Below are positions 33,058 to 44,487 of a stretch of 64,000 bases of DNA, piece after piece. The notes beneath the pieces are model-generated. The model searched no databases, was not told where the DNA came from, and worked only from the letters and a program-made list of their open reading frames with translations. Origin of the DNA: Spinacia oleracea (lineage: Eukaryota; Streptophyta; Magnoliopsida; Caryophyllales; Amaranthaceae); assembly GCF_020520425.1 (NCBI RefSeq), contig NC_079492.1, positions 113,557,157-113,621,156 of the forward strand. The letters are read 5' to 3'. Both the position numbers and the translations under genes were made by a program. Every line of letters begins with the position of its first letter. Positions within the stretch are counted from its first letter, which is position 1.

Positions 33058-34234
33058 GGAAAAATTACTTTAAATAATCCAACCTTTTAGCAATTTTCCA
33101 TTAATAATTCAACCTTTGGATTATTATCTATTAATCCAACCTTTGCACCTTATTAACTTTTATTGCACCCAGATGACCGTTTACCTATTAACAAGGTCAC
33201 CCTCTTATTTTTATTAAAAAAATAAAATAAAAAGCTTTTAGAAATACAGGATAATTGTTTTTTATTCAAAAAATAAAAAATTAAACTCCTCCTTTCTCTC
33301 TTCTCGGTTTATTCCTTCCTTTGTTCCCCAAATGAATTTTCACCACCTTCATCGATGATCCATGCCAGCCACCACCTACGGCGTTTTAAATTATCGTCGT
33401 CGCTTTAAATACTCAAAGCCCAGATTCGCACAAGCCAACAAATATCCGATATCCAGATTTGCAAAAGGCCCGAGAAAATCAAATTGGGGAAAAAAATTAA
33501 GGTTCTTGTTCAAATAATTTGGGGTACATTCTGAACAATTTGGTTCGCATTAGGCATGAATTTGAGTATTTTTTTATTTCGATCAAATAAATAGTTCTTT
33601 TACAATTTGGTAGGAAATCAAAATTTGGGTGGGTTGGAGGGTTGGTCGGCATCGGCGATGGTGCTTGAAGGTCAACTATGTTGGTGGTTGTTGCGGCAAT
33701 GACGAAAGTGGTTACTAATTGTTGCTTCTGCTTTTGTACTTTGCTTTCTTTTGGGTTTCTGGGCAATCTATGTAGATTTGGATGAGAAAATGTAAGTGAT
33801 TGAATAGTGCATAAAATCAATTTGTTGTGGTTTATTTTAATGATCAGATGATGCTGACGACAATGGTGGTGGGAGTGAGTAAGGTTGGGGGTGGAGGATG
33901 GAGGAGAAACAGGGGATGTGGGTGGTGGAGGAAGGATGAGAAAAGATGACAATGGTGGTGAGATTAGAGTGACTAAGGACAGAGAGGAGGAAAGAAGAAA
34001 GAACGAAATACAATAAATTAAAAAGAAAATAAATTATTAATTTAAAAAATAAAATAAATTATGACAAATGGCTGTATGACACGTGTATAGGTTACCTGAT
34101 GTATTGGGTTGGTGACCGGTTGGGTGCAATAAAAGTTAATGGGGTGCAAATGTTGGATTATTAGATAATAATCCAAATGTTGAATTATTAATGGAAAATC
34201 GTCAAAAGGTTGGATTATTAAAAGTAATTTTTCC
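33058..34234. mobile_element. Second Mutator-like non-autonomous element
   Basis: 1177 bp with inverted repeats of about 115 bp beginning GGAAAAATTACTTTAA and rich in AATAATCCAACC units. The 9-bp duplication TAAGAAATA is found at 33049-33057 and 34235-34243. The interior has a 151-codon minus-strand frame (33497-33952) of Pro/His/Ser-rich, low-complexity composition, not recognised as any gene. Confidence 0.8.
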
Positions 34235-34243
34235 TAAGAAATA

Positions 34244-35001
34244 TAATATGCGGTAAGGTATGCAAAGTAGGAGAGATGAAGTGAGAGATGATCCTCTTTT
34301 ATGTGGGGAAAAAAATATAGAAATAGGAAGAAGAAGAAGATAGTGGAAAATAACGTGGAAGAAAGATATATGATGTGTTAAAAGGAGAGAGAGTAGAAGA
34401 GAGGATATAATCATCCTCTCCAATAATCTTGCTCGAATGGAGAAAAAACTTCTAGGAAAGACTACTTGCACCCCTATATAGCCTCAAAACCCCCCAAAAA
34501 ACAGCACAACAATGGGGCCAACAATATTCAAACACTACAAACAACTAAACCACTCCCGATTATTCTTGATGTTAATACAACTAAATCTTATCGTTTCCTA
34601 ATAACTATTTATGTATTGAAACAAAAACGTTTGTTTATAGATTATGTAAATAATATATTAATAATAATTTGCTAAAAATGATTTTTGATAATATTTTAGT
34701 CTAATAGTTATACAGAGTATTAATAACGGAAAATAGAGTTAAGCTAAACTTTGGGCTTCACGTTTTCAATTCTCACCATTAAGGAACCAAACCTTTTTTT
34801 TCACCATTAAGGACCTATAAAACATTTTCCGGCCAAAATTAACTTATAAAATGTAAAAGGTTAATCCTGTAGTTAAAAGGTATTCCCCATGGTTAACTGT
34901 ACATGTGTTAACGTATTATTTGTGACGCGGTAAACAAGAGTACTGATTAACCAATGAGAATTAAGTGAAAAACGTCCAAAACTACGTCGTTTCATTTAAG
35001 G
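34244..35001. other. Intergenic, no feature recognised
   Basis: AT-rich sequence between the second Mutator-like element and the hAT MITE. No coding or repeat signal stands out. Confidence 0.6.
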
Positions 35002-35009
35002 ACCACAAT

Positions 35010-35553
35010 TAGACCTGTCAAACGGGACGGTCGGGTCGGGTTGTAAAAAATTACTTTCGGGTTCGGGTTGAATCGGGTCGGTCACTTTCGGGTTCGGGTT
35101 TACAAATGCTTGTTCAAGACCCAGAACTTTCGGGTTCGGGTCGACCCAACGGGTTGAGAGATTTTAAAACGCGCATTATATTTTCATTAATTTAGGTGAT
35201 AAATATACAAAATGTTGGCACAAATTAACAAATTTTCCTACGAAAATATTTAGTCAAATTCAACCATAAAATGGCGTATAATTCAAATTAAAATCATATT
35301 ACACACAACAATAGTAAAAACAACGTGTCTATTATGCTTAAATTTTCTCATAATCTCATTTATTACTATAAATACAATGATTTTCAATCGGTCGGGTCCA
35401 AAACGGGTTCGGTCGGGTTTTGACCCATTCCTTTTCGGGTTGCTCGGGTTCGGATAAAATCGGGTTACGGGTCACAAAATCTTGTCCAGGACCCAGTATT
35501 TTCGGGTCGGGTTCGGGTCGGTTTTCGGATCGGGTCGATTTTTGACAGCTCTA
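35010..35553. mobile_element. hAT-type MITE with CGGGTTCGGGT repeats
   Basis: 544 bp. The ends TAGACCTGTCAAA and (complement) TAGAGCTGTCAAA are inverted, and the 8-bp duplication ACCACAAT flanks it (35002-35009 and 35554-35561), as hAT elements make. Both sides of the interior are packed with TCGGGTTCGGGTCGG-type subterminal repeats around an AT-rich core; these may be transposase-binding repeats. Confidence 0.85.
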
Positions 35554-35561
35554 ACCACAAT

Positions 35562-36560
35562 AATACCAAACCAAGGTGCCAATTCATCTTAAACTTTTCA
35601 GGTAGTTTGTAAGATAGTTTATCATGAATAATAACACAATTTGTTGATTTTTAGCGTATGCAATATTGCCATCTTTGCAAGACAACCACTTAACAACATA
35701 ACCACAATTTCAAGAGTAAGGTACTTTATCTTGCAATTGGTGTTGCGTTTTACAAGTTTACAATCATTGATGCGTTCTTGTTATGTCTGAAAATCAAATC
35801 AGACATTTGGATTTAGGTCTTCTTTTTTCTTGTCTTTTGCCATCGTATATCATCTTTGGTTCCAAAGAGGGGTAAAATTTTCCAGTTATAGATGCATTAA
35901 GCATTCCATCCACCGTCAAATACAACGAAAAATTGATGAGTGACATCTAGCATACACAGAAAGCATGCCCCTCTATTCCAGAGATGATGTTAAATTAGCA
36001 GAGCATGACCTTCACATATCTACTAGCCTAAACTGTTACAAGCATCTTATTTTTTTTTATTTATTACTAGTTGAACAACCGCGTGATAAAAATATATTAT
36101 GTGTATTTCTTCTTTTCTTTTGAGTAAAATATTTAAATTTTACAAGTTTTGAGAGATGGTTATAGTTTATCTTTTCTCAATTTTCTCAATTCTTGTCCCA
36201 ATTTGAAGTTTTTTTTGGGGGTAAGGTTAAGGTTTATTATATTTTATCAATATATTTAAATATACTTTAATCTATTATAAAAATCTTGTTTGATATATAT
36301 ATATATATATATACTATATTTATACTTACTTTGCGTGCATTTTTATAAAGAGAATCAATACCTAGTATTTAAACAACATAACCATCATATTTGAATGACA
36401 CATAAGCAACACCATCTTGAAGACACATGTCCAAACCTTATTAATATTTCTATTTACTTTTTGTTATAAAAAAATAATGGTCATTCATTATTCCACTTTA
36501 TTGCCATTAGTTTTCACGTAGTAGACTACTAATCCCCGTCTCTTTAATTTATTAGAAATG
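35562..36560. other. Intergenic, no feature recognised
   Basis: AT-rich with a TA microsatellite at about 36293-36311. No gene or clear element ends were found. Confidence 0.6.
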
Positions 36561-36562
36561 TA

Positions 36563-36860
36563 CTCCATCCGTCCATATTTATAGTCCCTTTGACTAAAAA
36601 CACGAGTTTTAAGAAAAATGCAATATAGTACACGGGAAATTGGATATAGTACATTGATGATTGATTTGTATGAGAAAGTGGAATATAGTACATAGAAAAG
36701 GGAATAAATATAATGGGGAAGTTTTGTTGGGTTTTCAATGCATTTTAAATTAATATAGTACATGGAAAAGTGAAAAATTTAATGGCCAAAAATAGAAACA
36801 TGACTATTAATTTGGAACTCTCAAAATAGAAATAGAACTATAAAAATGAGACGGAGGGAG
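36563..36860. mobile_element. Stowaway-type MITE
   Basis: 298 bp. The inverted ends CTCCATCCGTCCATATTTAT and (complement) CTCCCTCCGTCTCATTTTTA are flanked by TA on both sides (36561-36562 and 36861-36862). Confidence 0.8.
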
Positions 36861-37590
36861 TACCAAAAATTAGGATTATTACTAAACTTGATTATGCCTA
36901 AACTACCATCCCCTACTTCATCTTCCCCATTCTTCAACTTCCCATTAACTCTCCAACCTTAATTATTTTCAATGTCAATTTAATTAAATTCTCAAATCTT
37001 CTACCCTTCTCATGTAGCATTCATTCAAAATTTAACCTCCCACTAATAGACTTTTGACTGGTCCGTTTTAAAACGGTAGGAGATTATAATGTGTTTAATT
37101 CAACATTTCGATTGTTTATTTTCATGCTTGCAATTCAAGTTGTAGTACCACCCCCCTCCCTCTCTCTAAGTACATTGTTCTTTATTTTTCTAAATTTCGG
37201 GACGCTCAAAATAATAACAGGACTATAGAAATGAGACGGAGGGAGTACCAAAAATTAGGATCAATACTCAACTTGGTTATGCCTAAACAACCGTCCCCTG
37301 CTTCATCTTTCTCGTTCTTCATCTTCCCATTAACTCTCCAACCTTAATTATTCTCAATGTTGATTTAATTCGATCCCCAAATCTTCTCTCATTCTCTTGT
37401 AGCGTTCATTCAAAATTCAACCTCGAACTAATAGAATTTATGACTTATCCTTTTTGAAACGGTAGGAGGTTATAGGGTGTTTTAATTCAACATTTCGATT
37501 GTTTATTTTCATGCATGCAATTGAAGTTGTAGTAACACCTCCCCCCCCTCTCTCTAAGCACGTTGTTCTTGATTTCTTAAGCATATTGGA
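36820..37590. repeat. 385-bp tandem duplication including one Stowaway end
   Basis: The sequence from about 36820 to 37204 is repeated at about 37205-37590 with roughly ten percent divergence by eye. The unit begins with the last bases of the Stowaway, so a second GACGGAGGGAGTACC stands alone at about 37233. Confidence 0.85.
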
Positions 37591-38473
37591 AGTATGTTGT
37601 TTATTTTTCTTGCTTAATTAGTTGCAATTCATTTTGCAGAGAAGGAAAATCTTATAATGTAACTACACCACAATAAGCTTTTAACAGCGCTTTTATCATT
37701 TAAACACAGCGCTTATAAAGCGCTGTGAATTACTAGCGCTGTTAAAAAAATAATAGCGCTTTTAATAAGCGCTATTGATGTTGCTACATTTAGCAGCATT
37801 CAATATATAAGCGCTGTCAAATCTCTTGTAATGACGAAACTTTAGTGCGCTCAACAACCAATTAAATATGAATTAAAATTAGTAGCATTTAACTACAAAA
37901 CGATAATATTTGTGAGCGGATTCGACATTTTTTGTCGGGCTCTTTTTTTTTATAGCTTTTTTTATTAATAAAATACCTATAATAGAAAATAAAAGCAACT
38001 ATTTTAAAGCTTATGTTAATTTAACAATTGAAATAATATATACGACCCAATTTCATTTCTATCATATCAAATAAGCGTTGAACTGTCTCATAACTTAAAA
38101 ATAATATACAATAATCTATTATCTTCGAAAAAAAGAAAGAACTATACATGTTATTATATATATATATACTTCTCTTAACTTCAAATTAACACATTAAAAT
38201 TACGAACTAGCTTGCTGAGGCTAACATAAGTAATCCACCACAAAGATCACATGGGAAGAACATGACATTGCCAATTCTCGTCCTCTAAATCTTAGGACCC
38301 TTGCATAAAGTCGGTACCAAGTGTTTGGGAAAGTCCTACCAGCACGTCCACCACGTTGGTTAGAAGCAGCAATGCTTGTTTGAAAGAAAAAAAATTGTCT
38401 CACTTGTTCTTGCTGGAAAGGAAAACAAATCTGACTTGTTTTAACTGATGGAACTTGGCATCCGAATTAGCGT

Positions 38474-39320
38474 TTATTCAAAACATGTCAGCACCCCTTC
38501 ATCTGAGTTTCTACAAACAGAAACCGAATTGTTGACCCTTGATAATAAGTTTTCGGTGTTGTCAGTGGGATTATGTTTGGCATCAACATTAACCAAGCCA
38601 TTCTCATTTCCTTTTCCAGACTGCAAATATTTTAATTCCCCTGCATATGCGGTAACTTTATCACCAAAAACCAAATGACTTAAATATAGGGGTGATGAGT
38701 AGTAGTTAATAAATACCGTTAATGCAGCACTTTCAAGACGGAGTTTTTATGAGTTCACCGCCAACTAATTGACTTCTGACTTCAGCGCCATGTTTTCAGC
38801 ACTGAGGGATTCAACTCTTCGGACGAGCTCCTCTTCAGCCTGCATTTTAATATGAAAGGCAAGCAGAAAACAAAGTTAATATGAAGTGAAGATCATGGTT
38901 GGTTTCATCTACAACAGGCAACTAAAAGTATCAAATTACTTGTTTCCTCAACCTCGACCTTCTTGCAGATTCACGATTAGATTGTTTTCTCCTCTCCCGC
39001 TTCAATTCCCTCTCATTTTGTGCCTAGGTTATTAGAAGAAATAAATATTCGAAAAATAAATCACAAAGCTATGCTGATGCCCAAAAAGAACTTGGAAATC
39101 CAAAAAAAAAGCACCACAGGAAACATGTTCAATACCTAAACATGTTGTGCCTGTAACCAAGCTTCAGAAGATGTGACTCCATTAGGAGAAGAAAGAGGTG
39201 ATTAATTCCCTTTCACAGTTCCCATTACTTGAATTGACAATGCATTTGCAGATGTGACGGGAATTCCCAACACCTGATCAACAGGAGGAAGAACAACCTT
39301 GGTCTCGGTTTTCAGCTTCA
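38474..39320 (-). pseudogene. G-box-binding bZIP factor (GBF-like) gene fragment with introns
   Basis: Four exon-like blocks on the minus strand, in gene order. 39320-39151: LKLKTETKVVLPPVDQVLGI...SSEAWLQ, with an in-frame stop. 39023-38940: the basic region, NERELKRERRKQSNRESARR then SRLRKQ. 38839-38717: leucine zipper, EEELVRRVESLSAENMALK, with two stops. About 38674-38474: C-terminus with TENLLSRVNN. Introns between them keep AG acceptors before 39023 and 38839 and GT donors after 38940 and 38717; the donor after 39151 reads GC. GBF proteins bind CACGTG promoters as dimers. Kept introns show capture from genomic DNA. Stops make it non-functional. The N-terminal Pro-rich exons were not found. 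Confidence 0.85.
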
Positions 39321-40179
39321 ACTGTTGGCACAATATTCATAGATTGGTGTCAGATTTGTAGAAGAAAAAAAGAAATAATTTTTTTTTGAATTGTTCTTGC
39401 TTTGATTTGTCACGAACTTCCCATGCTAAAGAAGAACCTTCGCGGGATATAATATCCATATCTGATGTTGGATTTTCAAAGGAATATTTGGCCTAATTCA
39501 TAATACAGTCCTAGTTCCTAAAAGAATATTTCTAAAATCATATTATTTGGCATGCAACAGTCTATTTTCCTAAAACTATTTGGCATGAAAGGGTCTATTT
39601 CCCTAAAATTTCTAAAACTATTTGGCATTAAAGGGTCTAACACTCTAACCTAGGGCTTTTGAGGTTTGAATTTTATATGGACCCTCTTATAGTAACAATA
39701 ATTGATGACTTGAAATATAGCAAACAACAACAAATACATTTTGACGCTAATTCCTTCTCTAAGTTAGGAGGATGCAAATGACAGGCCAATCGAGTTAGGA
39801 TGGTTGTTAGGCCAGAAGAGGAATCAATCATCAAGCTCGTGTAACCTGAGTACCTTCGAAACGATGTAAAGCCAAATATCCCTAAGATGGTTAGCCATTA
39901 TCAACCTTTACCACCAAAATGAGTAAATGTAGATCAAAAGTTGGAGAAATATAGCTAACAGAGGTTTATGAGTATATTCTTAGCTCACTACAAAAACCTT
40001 GGCTACTGTACAGATTCCCGGTAGCTAAAGGTGTGGCTTCTACAAGGTGTGCAAGAAAGTTCAACAAAAAGAAGGTGGTGAGGCCGTAAGAAGTACCTCC
40101 AAAATTGTGGTTTGCCTGTAATACTAATAACCTCTACTAAAAATCATTTGCTCAACATACAGACTAACAGTTATATAGA

Positions 40180-40464
40180 GGTGGAGCTGTTTTCACAGGC
40201 AATCCAACATTTTTTGACGATAAACAACACTTTCTATGTGAGGAGAGGATTGTGTTCATGGTCCACCACTTTGGTGTTCCACCTTATGCCGGTTACTATT
40301 CTGTTAACCTTCATAAGGACATCGACTTCATCCCGGAATATTATTGTCCCGGTCGTAGGATACGATCTATTCCTAAGAGGGTATCTTCTGCACTACATCT
40401 GCAGATGATTCATAACAGATTTGACAATGAATTACTGAGTATAAATTGTAGGATCGGTAGTTAA
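40180..40464 (+). other. Unidentified open frame, possible captured exon
   Basis: An open frame of about 94 codons from just after an AG (about 40177) to a TAA at 40462-40464, without an ATG at its start. It reads GGAVFTGNPTFF, then [20 protein letters not shown], then [20 protein letters not shown]. The composition looks like a real, globular protein and not AT-rich noise, but I do not recognise the family. It lies on the strand opposite to the bZIP gene. Confidence 0.4.
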
Positions 40465-41132
40465 AAAACGTTAACACACTAAAATAAAATAGGCCTAGTT
40501 GGAGTGTCATTAGTTCATTACTGTCATATGTTTAAGATTTTCCTGATACAGACCAACAGATTATCCTGATTATATGCGTCTCAATTCAATGTTATGGATT
40601 AATGTCACATGCTTATATAAAGAACAGTTGAAAATCTTGAAAAGAAGTTCTTGATTTTTTTTAGATAGCTAATGATTAGGTGTAAGTTCTTTAACAAAGG
40701 GCAATAGAGATATGTTACCTATATTTGTAATGAATCCAACACAAATAAATACGGTTCTTACTTGTTCTTGTACAAGCTGAAAAGAATGTTTCACGTATCA
40801 GGTTGTAAGTCATGGGGTACACCTGCAGATAAAGTAAACACAAGGAAACTATCAGGAAGTTCTAAGAAAAAATAGCCAAAAGCTTATGTCGACCTCAAGC
40901 TTCATATAAAATCTTAAACAAGAACAACAAAGTTGTAGCAACAATTGATAAACCTAGAAAGTCATAATTCAGGCGTAATTCCTAAAAGAATATATCTAAA
41001 ATCATATTATCAGAACCTAGCATATCTCCAATATCGAGTAACACCAATTGGTAAACCAGCATATCAAATTGTTATATAAAAATCAAAAAATTGCAATTGA
41101 TAAACCTGGATTAAATTTATAATTCAAAATAC

Positions 41133-41470
41133 CTACTCACAATTGATAATTCGATCAACCACACATCGTTCGAGAACTATGTTCGCCGGAGAAGAAGTGT
41201 CGTCGTCGTTAAACTTTCGCCGGAGTAAAAGCCCAATTACGAAAACCCTAGATTTGGATCGAAGGGAACCCTTCAATTTTGTGTTCGGGAACGATTTGGT
41301 TTGAGTGAATGTAGAAATGTTGAGGGAGGAATTGAGGAAAGCACACCTAATCGACAGTAGTAGGAGATACCGAGATAGAAGGGAGGAGGAGTGGGAAGGA
41401 GGGGAAGCAAACTCTGGAAGCAGTTTGTTTTCTCGATTTAGCTTTGGAGGTGAATCAAGCGAGAAGTAAC
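41133..41470 (-). other. Probable 5' UTR region of a captured gene
   Basis: The minus strand is CT-rich and contains TCTAGGGTTTTCG, a common plant 5' UTR motif, and ends in a possible donor TGTGAG|TAGGTATT near 41135. It is upstream of and on the same strand as the bZIP fragment, so it may be the 5' end of that gene. This link is inference. Confidence 0.4.
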
Positions 41471-41612
41471 AAAGTGCTACTCCATATAATTTTATTGAAA
41501 GATTATTTTTAATAGCAATAAAAAATAAAGCGCTGTCATTTAATACAAACAATAGCGTTTTATCAAAAGCGCTATTAATTAGGTGCTGTTAATTAGCGTT
41601 TTTGTTGTAGTG

Positions 41613-42085
41613 TTATGGTCTCCATGCAAATGATTAAAGGTAGTTAAATCGTCATCAACATTTTGAGACTTTTAGGTGGGTTTTATTTGGTTACTTTTGT
41701 TGTTAGAGAACTTACAATTAGTTTTAGTTCTCCAATAAGAAAAGTTTTGTCAATATAGTGCAATAGTTAGAATTTGTAAAGCCTTCCCTTAACTGGATAT
41801 CATGAGTATAGTCGTACACTGTAACAGTTTTGTTTGATTTTTGTTCAAATGATATGTTATTGGTGGTAATAGATGATTTAAAGTGGATCTATTTTTGTAG
41901 GGGAGACGAACATAAGTAGAAAAATGTAATTATTAAAAAGATATGACTTCATAGGTCGTAAAGTTTTATTATTGTCATTTGGTTTAAACACCTTCTAACA
42001 CCTGCTTAGAAGCAACATAATTTCTAAACTCCATTACACTATCAACATATAACCAACCCGTTCATCGAACGGGCCAAAAAACTAG
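41613..42085 (+). mobile_element. Helitron 3' end, 5' end not found
   Basis: Ends with a perfect hairpin CCCGTTC-ATC-GAACGGG (42057-42073), then CCAAAAAA and CTAG at 42082-42085 followed by T. The rest of the stretch is AT-rich without ORFs. The left boundary given is only the CACTA-like element end, as no TC 5' terminus was found. Confidence 0.6.
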
Positions 42086-42707
42086 TTATAATGGATTTAC
42101 CTATCAGAACTTTAGAATGTATCTAAACTTAATGAACCTTATATAATACAAAATAGTTATGAATATAACTCAGGAAGCCCCTTATTCGTGAAGTTAACTC
42201 ATTTTCTTAAACTTGACGTACTTATTTGAATTTATATTTCCTAAACCTAATTAATTCAAACTATCTGCAAAATAAAAATTATTTTTCTTTAAGTTAATTA
42301 AATACTTAATAATGTTATTCCCTTGAGTTCTTCCATATTAGGCTTTGATTTTTCTTAAAAAATTAATATTCGGTAAAAAAAAGTCGACTTCCACACAATT
42401 AAGTTAATTTTATGTACGTAAGAACTATATTGTTGAAGTAAATCATAAACATAAATGAAGTCTTGATAGAGATAAAAATCAAGTATGTATAGAGAAGAAT
42501 ATAATAGTAACAATCATATACTACCACCGTCTCTGAAAGTTTTTTACGCCTTACAATATGCTTCTAATGTATGAAAATTTTAACCGTAAATTCTCACTAT
42601 TATATACATCAAAATGTTATCATGTATATATGATCTTGTTAGATTGGTTGGTATGTATTTTCAGAATACCAACTTTTTATAATTTTTTCACATATGAAAT
42701 GGATATA
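42086..42707. other. Intergenic, no feature recognised
   Basis: AT-rich. A lone CTACCACCGTCTCTGAAAG (42522-42540) resembles one Stowaway end but no partner was found. Confidence 0.6.
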
Positions 42708-43022
42708 TCTATCTATACTAATATATTAAAAGGCGTTTGTGAAAACGTATATGTGTCACGTAGACTCCCTCCGTATTACGCCATGTCACCACTAATAAGC
42801 ATCATGGTATGTTATTGACAACCAAAAAAGCATGTAAGCAAGGATCGAACATCAAACCTCATGGATTAAAAGTTTCACTTCCTACCATCTCAACTAGCTA
42901 CAATGTTTGTCATATTTTCACATATAAATGTAAAATACAATCTTTTAAAATTGGGCATATTTTTCGAAAACGTAAACCCGACTAAAAGTAAAACCCGGAG
43001 CAACGCCCGGGCCACACACTAG
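42708..43022 (+). mobile_element. Small non-autonomous Helitron, 315 bp
   Basis: Starts TCTATCTATACTAATATATT after an A and ends with CCCGG-loop-CCGGG, then CCACACA and CTAG (43019-43022) followed by T. Both termini and the A/T insertion site are as expected for a plant Helitron. It has no coding capacity. Confidence 0.8.
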
Positions 43023-43074
43023 TTAGTTGTTAAAAGTTGCAAATAGTAAGTGTAAAGAACATTAAAGAACAAAG

Positions 43075-44472
43075 TGAAGGAAATAATTCCCTTGGTCCAA
43101 GTATGCATTCTATGTTAAGTCTAATAAATGCGGTTCAGTATTAATTAACAAGTTAATAATTCAGTGAGATCAAGTGAGCTGAATGCCTAGCTAGAGGCCG
43201 CTTCAGTTCAAGTGGAATTAATGATATTAATCCACAGCTTACTCTTGACCGAACCCGTAGGGTCACACAAATAGTACGTAAACGGATCAAGTATTTAATG
43301 GCATTAAATACTCCATCTATGGATATTCGGAATCGACGGATCTTGGTTTCAGTGGGAGCTGAGATCGGCACATGCAAGAAATGAATACTCCGGAAACGAT
43401 GATATTGCCGAAAACGGAAATATGGATCGTATCGGAAATATAAATATTATCCAAGTCGTAGATGTTGCCGGAAACGGAAACATGGTACGTATCGGAAAAT
43501 ATTATCGGAAATGGAAATATTGCCGGAATCGGAAATATTGCCGGAAACGGAAATATTGTCAGAATCGGAAATATTATCGGAATCGGAAAATAATTCCGGA
43601 AACGGAAATATTAAATATTTGTTCGAAACGGAAATTGATTCCGGAATCGGAAATGTTAAATATTGTTCGTATCGGAAATGAATTCCGGAACCGGGAATTT
43701 AATCGGAAGCGTATCGTACGAATAAGCATCGAACGAGGCCTGCCGGACGAGGGCCCAGAACGAAGCCAGGCCATCGCCCAGCAAGCCACACGCATCCAAC
43801 AACACGCCAATGCCTCGACCAGGCCCAGCGCAAGGCCAGTCCCAGCCAAGGCTGGCGCGCGCGCACAAATGGGCTGCGGGCAGTGGGCCTGTGCGCCGTG
43901 TGCACAGCGTGGGCCGCAAGGCTTGCGCATGGGCGTGCGATGCTCGTGCGGTGCGTGTGTACGTGCTATACGAATCCTAAAGCTATTGGAATTCTTGCAT
44001 AGATTAAATCCTAATCCTAAAAGATTAAATTAATTATTTAGAGTTCTAATAGGATTCTAATTAATTAATTAGTATTCTAACAGGATTCGAAATCCTTTCC
44101 AAGGTTCTATAAATATATGCCTAGGGTCATAAATTTATACACAAGTTTTCAAGCATTCAAAACTAGGATTTTTAAGCAGAAAAATCAGCCATAACTCTTG
44201 CCTATTTAGCCGAAAATAAGTAGTACCTTAAGGGCGATTCTAGTTGGTCAATCTTAAGGCGGATCCGGACGTGCTGTGGACTATCTACGGAGGGACGACA
44301 CTTGGAGTCCTAAAGACTTGTTCTTGTTCGGTTCGGGCGCAGCTAGGGAAGGCACGCAAAAAAGAATATGCATCTAAACTATGCTAAATGATTATGTGTA
44401 AATAATATGTTTTCCTGGCTTTATGGTTTTTCCGCATGATTTATGAATTGTCATATGTATCATAACCTAACA
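43075..44472 (+). repeat. 5' LTR of Copia B
   Basis: 1398 bp, TG...CA, with the CGGAAA subrepeat array (43385-43690), a GC block unlike that of A, and a TATA box (CTATAAATATATGCC near 44107). Confidence 0.95.
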
Positions 44473-44473
44473 G

Positions 44474-44487
44474 TGGTATCACGAGCC
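44474..44487 (+). promoter_or_regulatory. Primer-binding site of Copia B
   Basis: TGGTATCACGAGCC, identical to that of element A, one base after the LTR. Confidence 0.8.

Larger units (their letters stand above)
37661..41612. mobile_element. CACTA-like non-autonomous element carrying a bZIP gene
   Basis: The right end, read inward, is CACTACAACAAAAACGC; the left end is AACTACACCACAATAAG, a mutated counterpart. Both ends contain many copies of AGCGCTT/AAGCGCT within about 150 bp, matching the subterminal repeats of En/Spm elements. No 3-bp target duplication is preserved (TGT against TTA). There is no transposase. The interior holds a minus-strand G-box factor gene piece and an unidentified plus-strand ORF. 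Confidence 0.7.

Noticed and set aside
33497-33952. 151-codon minus-strand frame in the second Mutator-like element
   Set aside because: Pro/His/Ser-rich low-complexity composition and no recognisable domain; likely random opening.
36067-36110. CTAG with TTGAACAACCGCG, a possible minus-strand Helitron 3' end
   Set aside because: No GC hairpin at the expected distance and no 5' partner; left unannotated.
42835-42900. tRNA/SINE-like box A and box B on the minus strand inside the small Helitron
   Set aside because: The matches are weak and no cloverleaf forms; the Helitron ends explain the segment.
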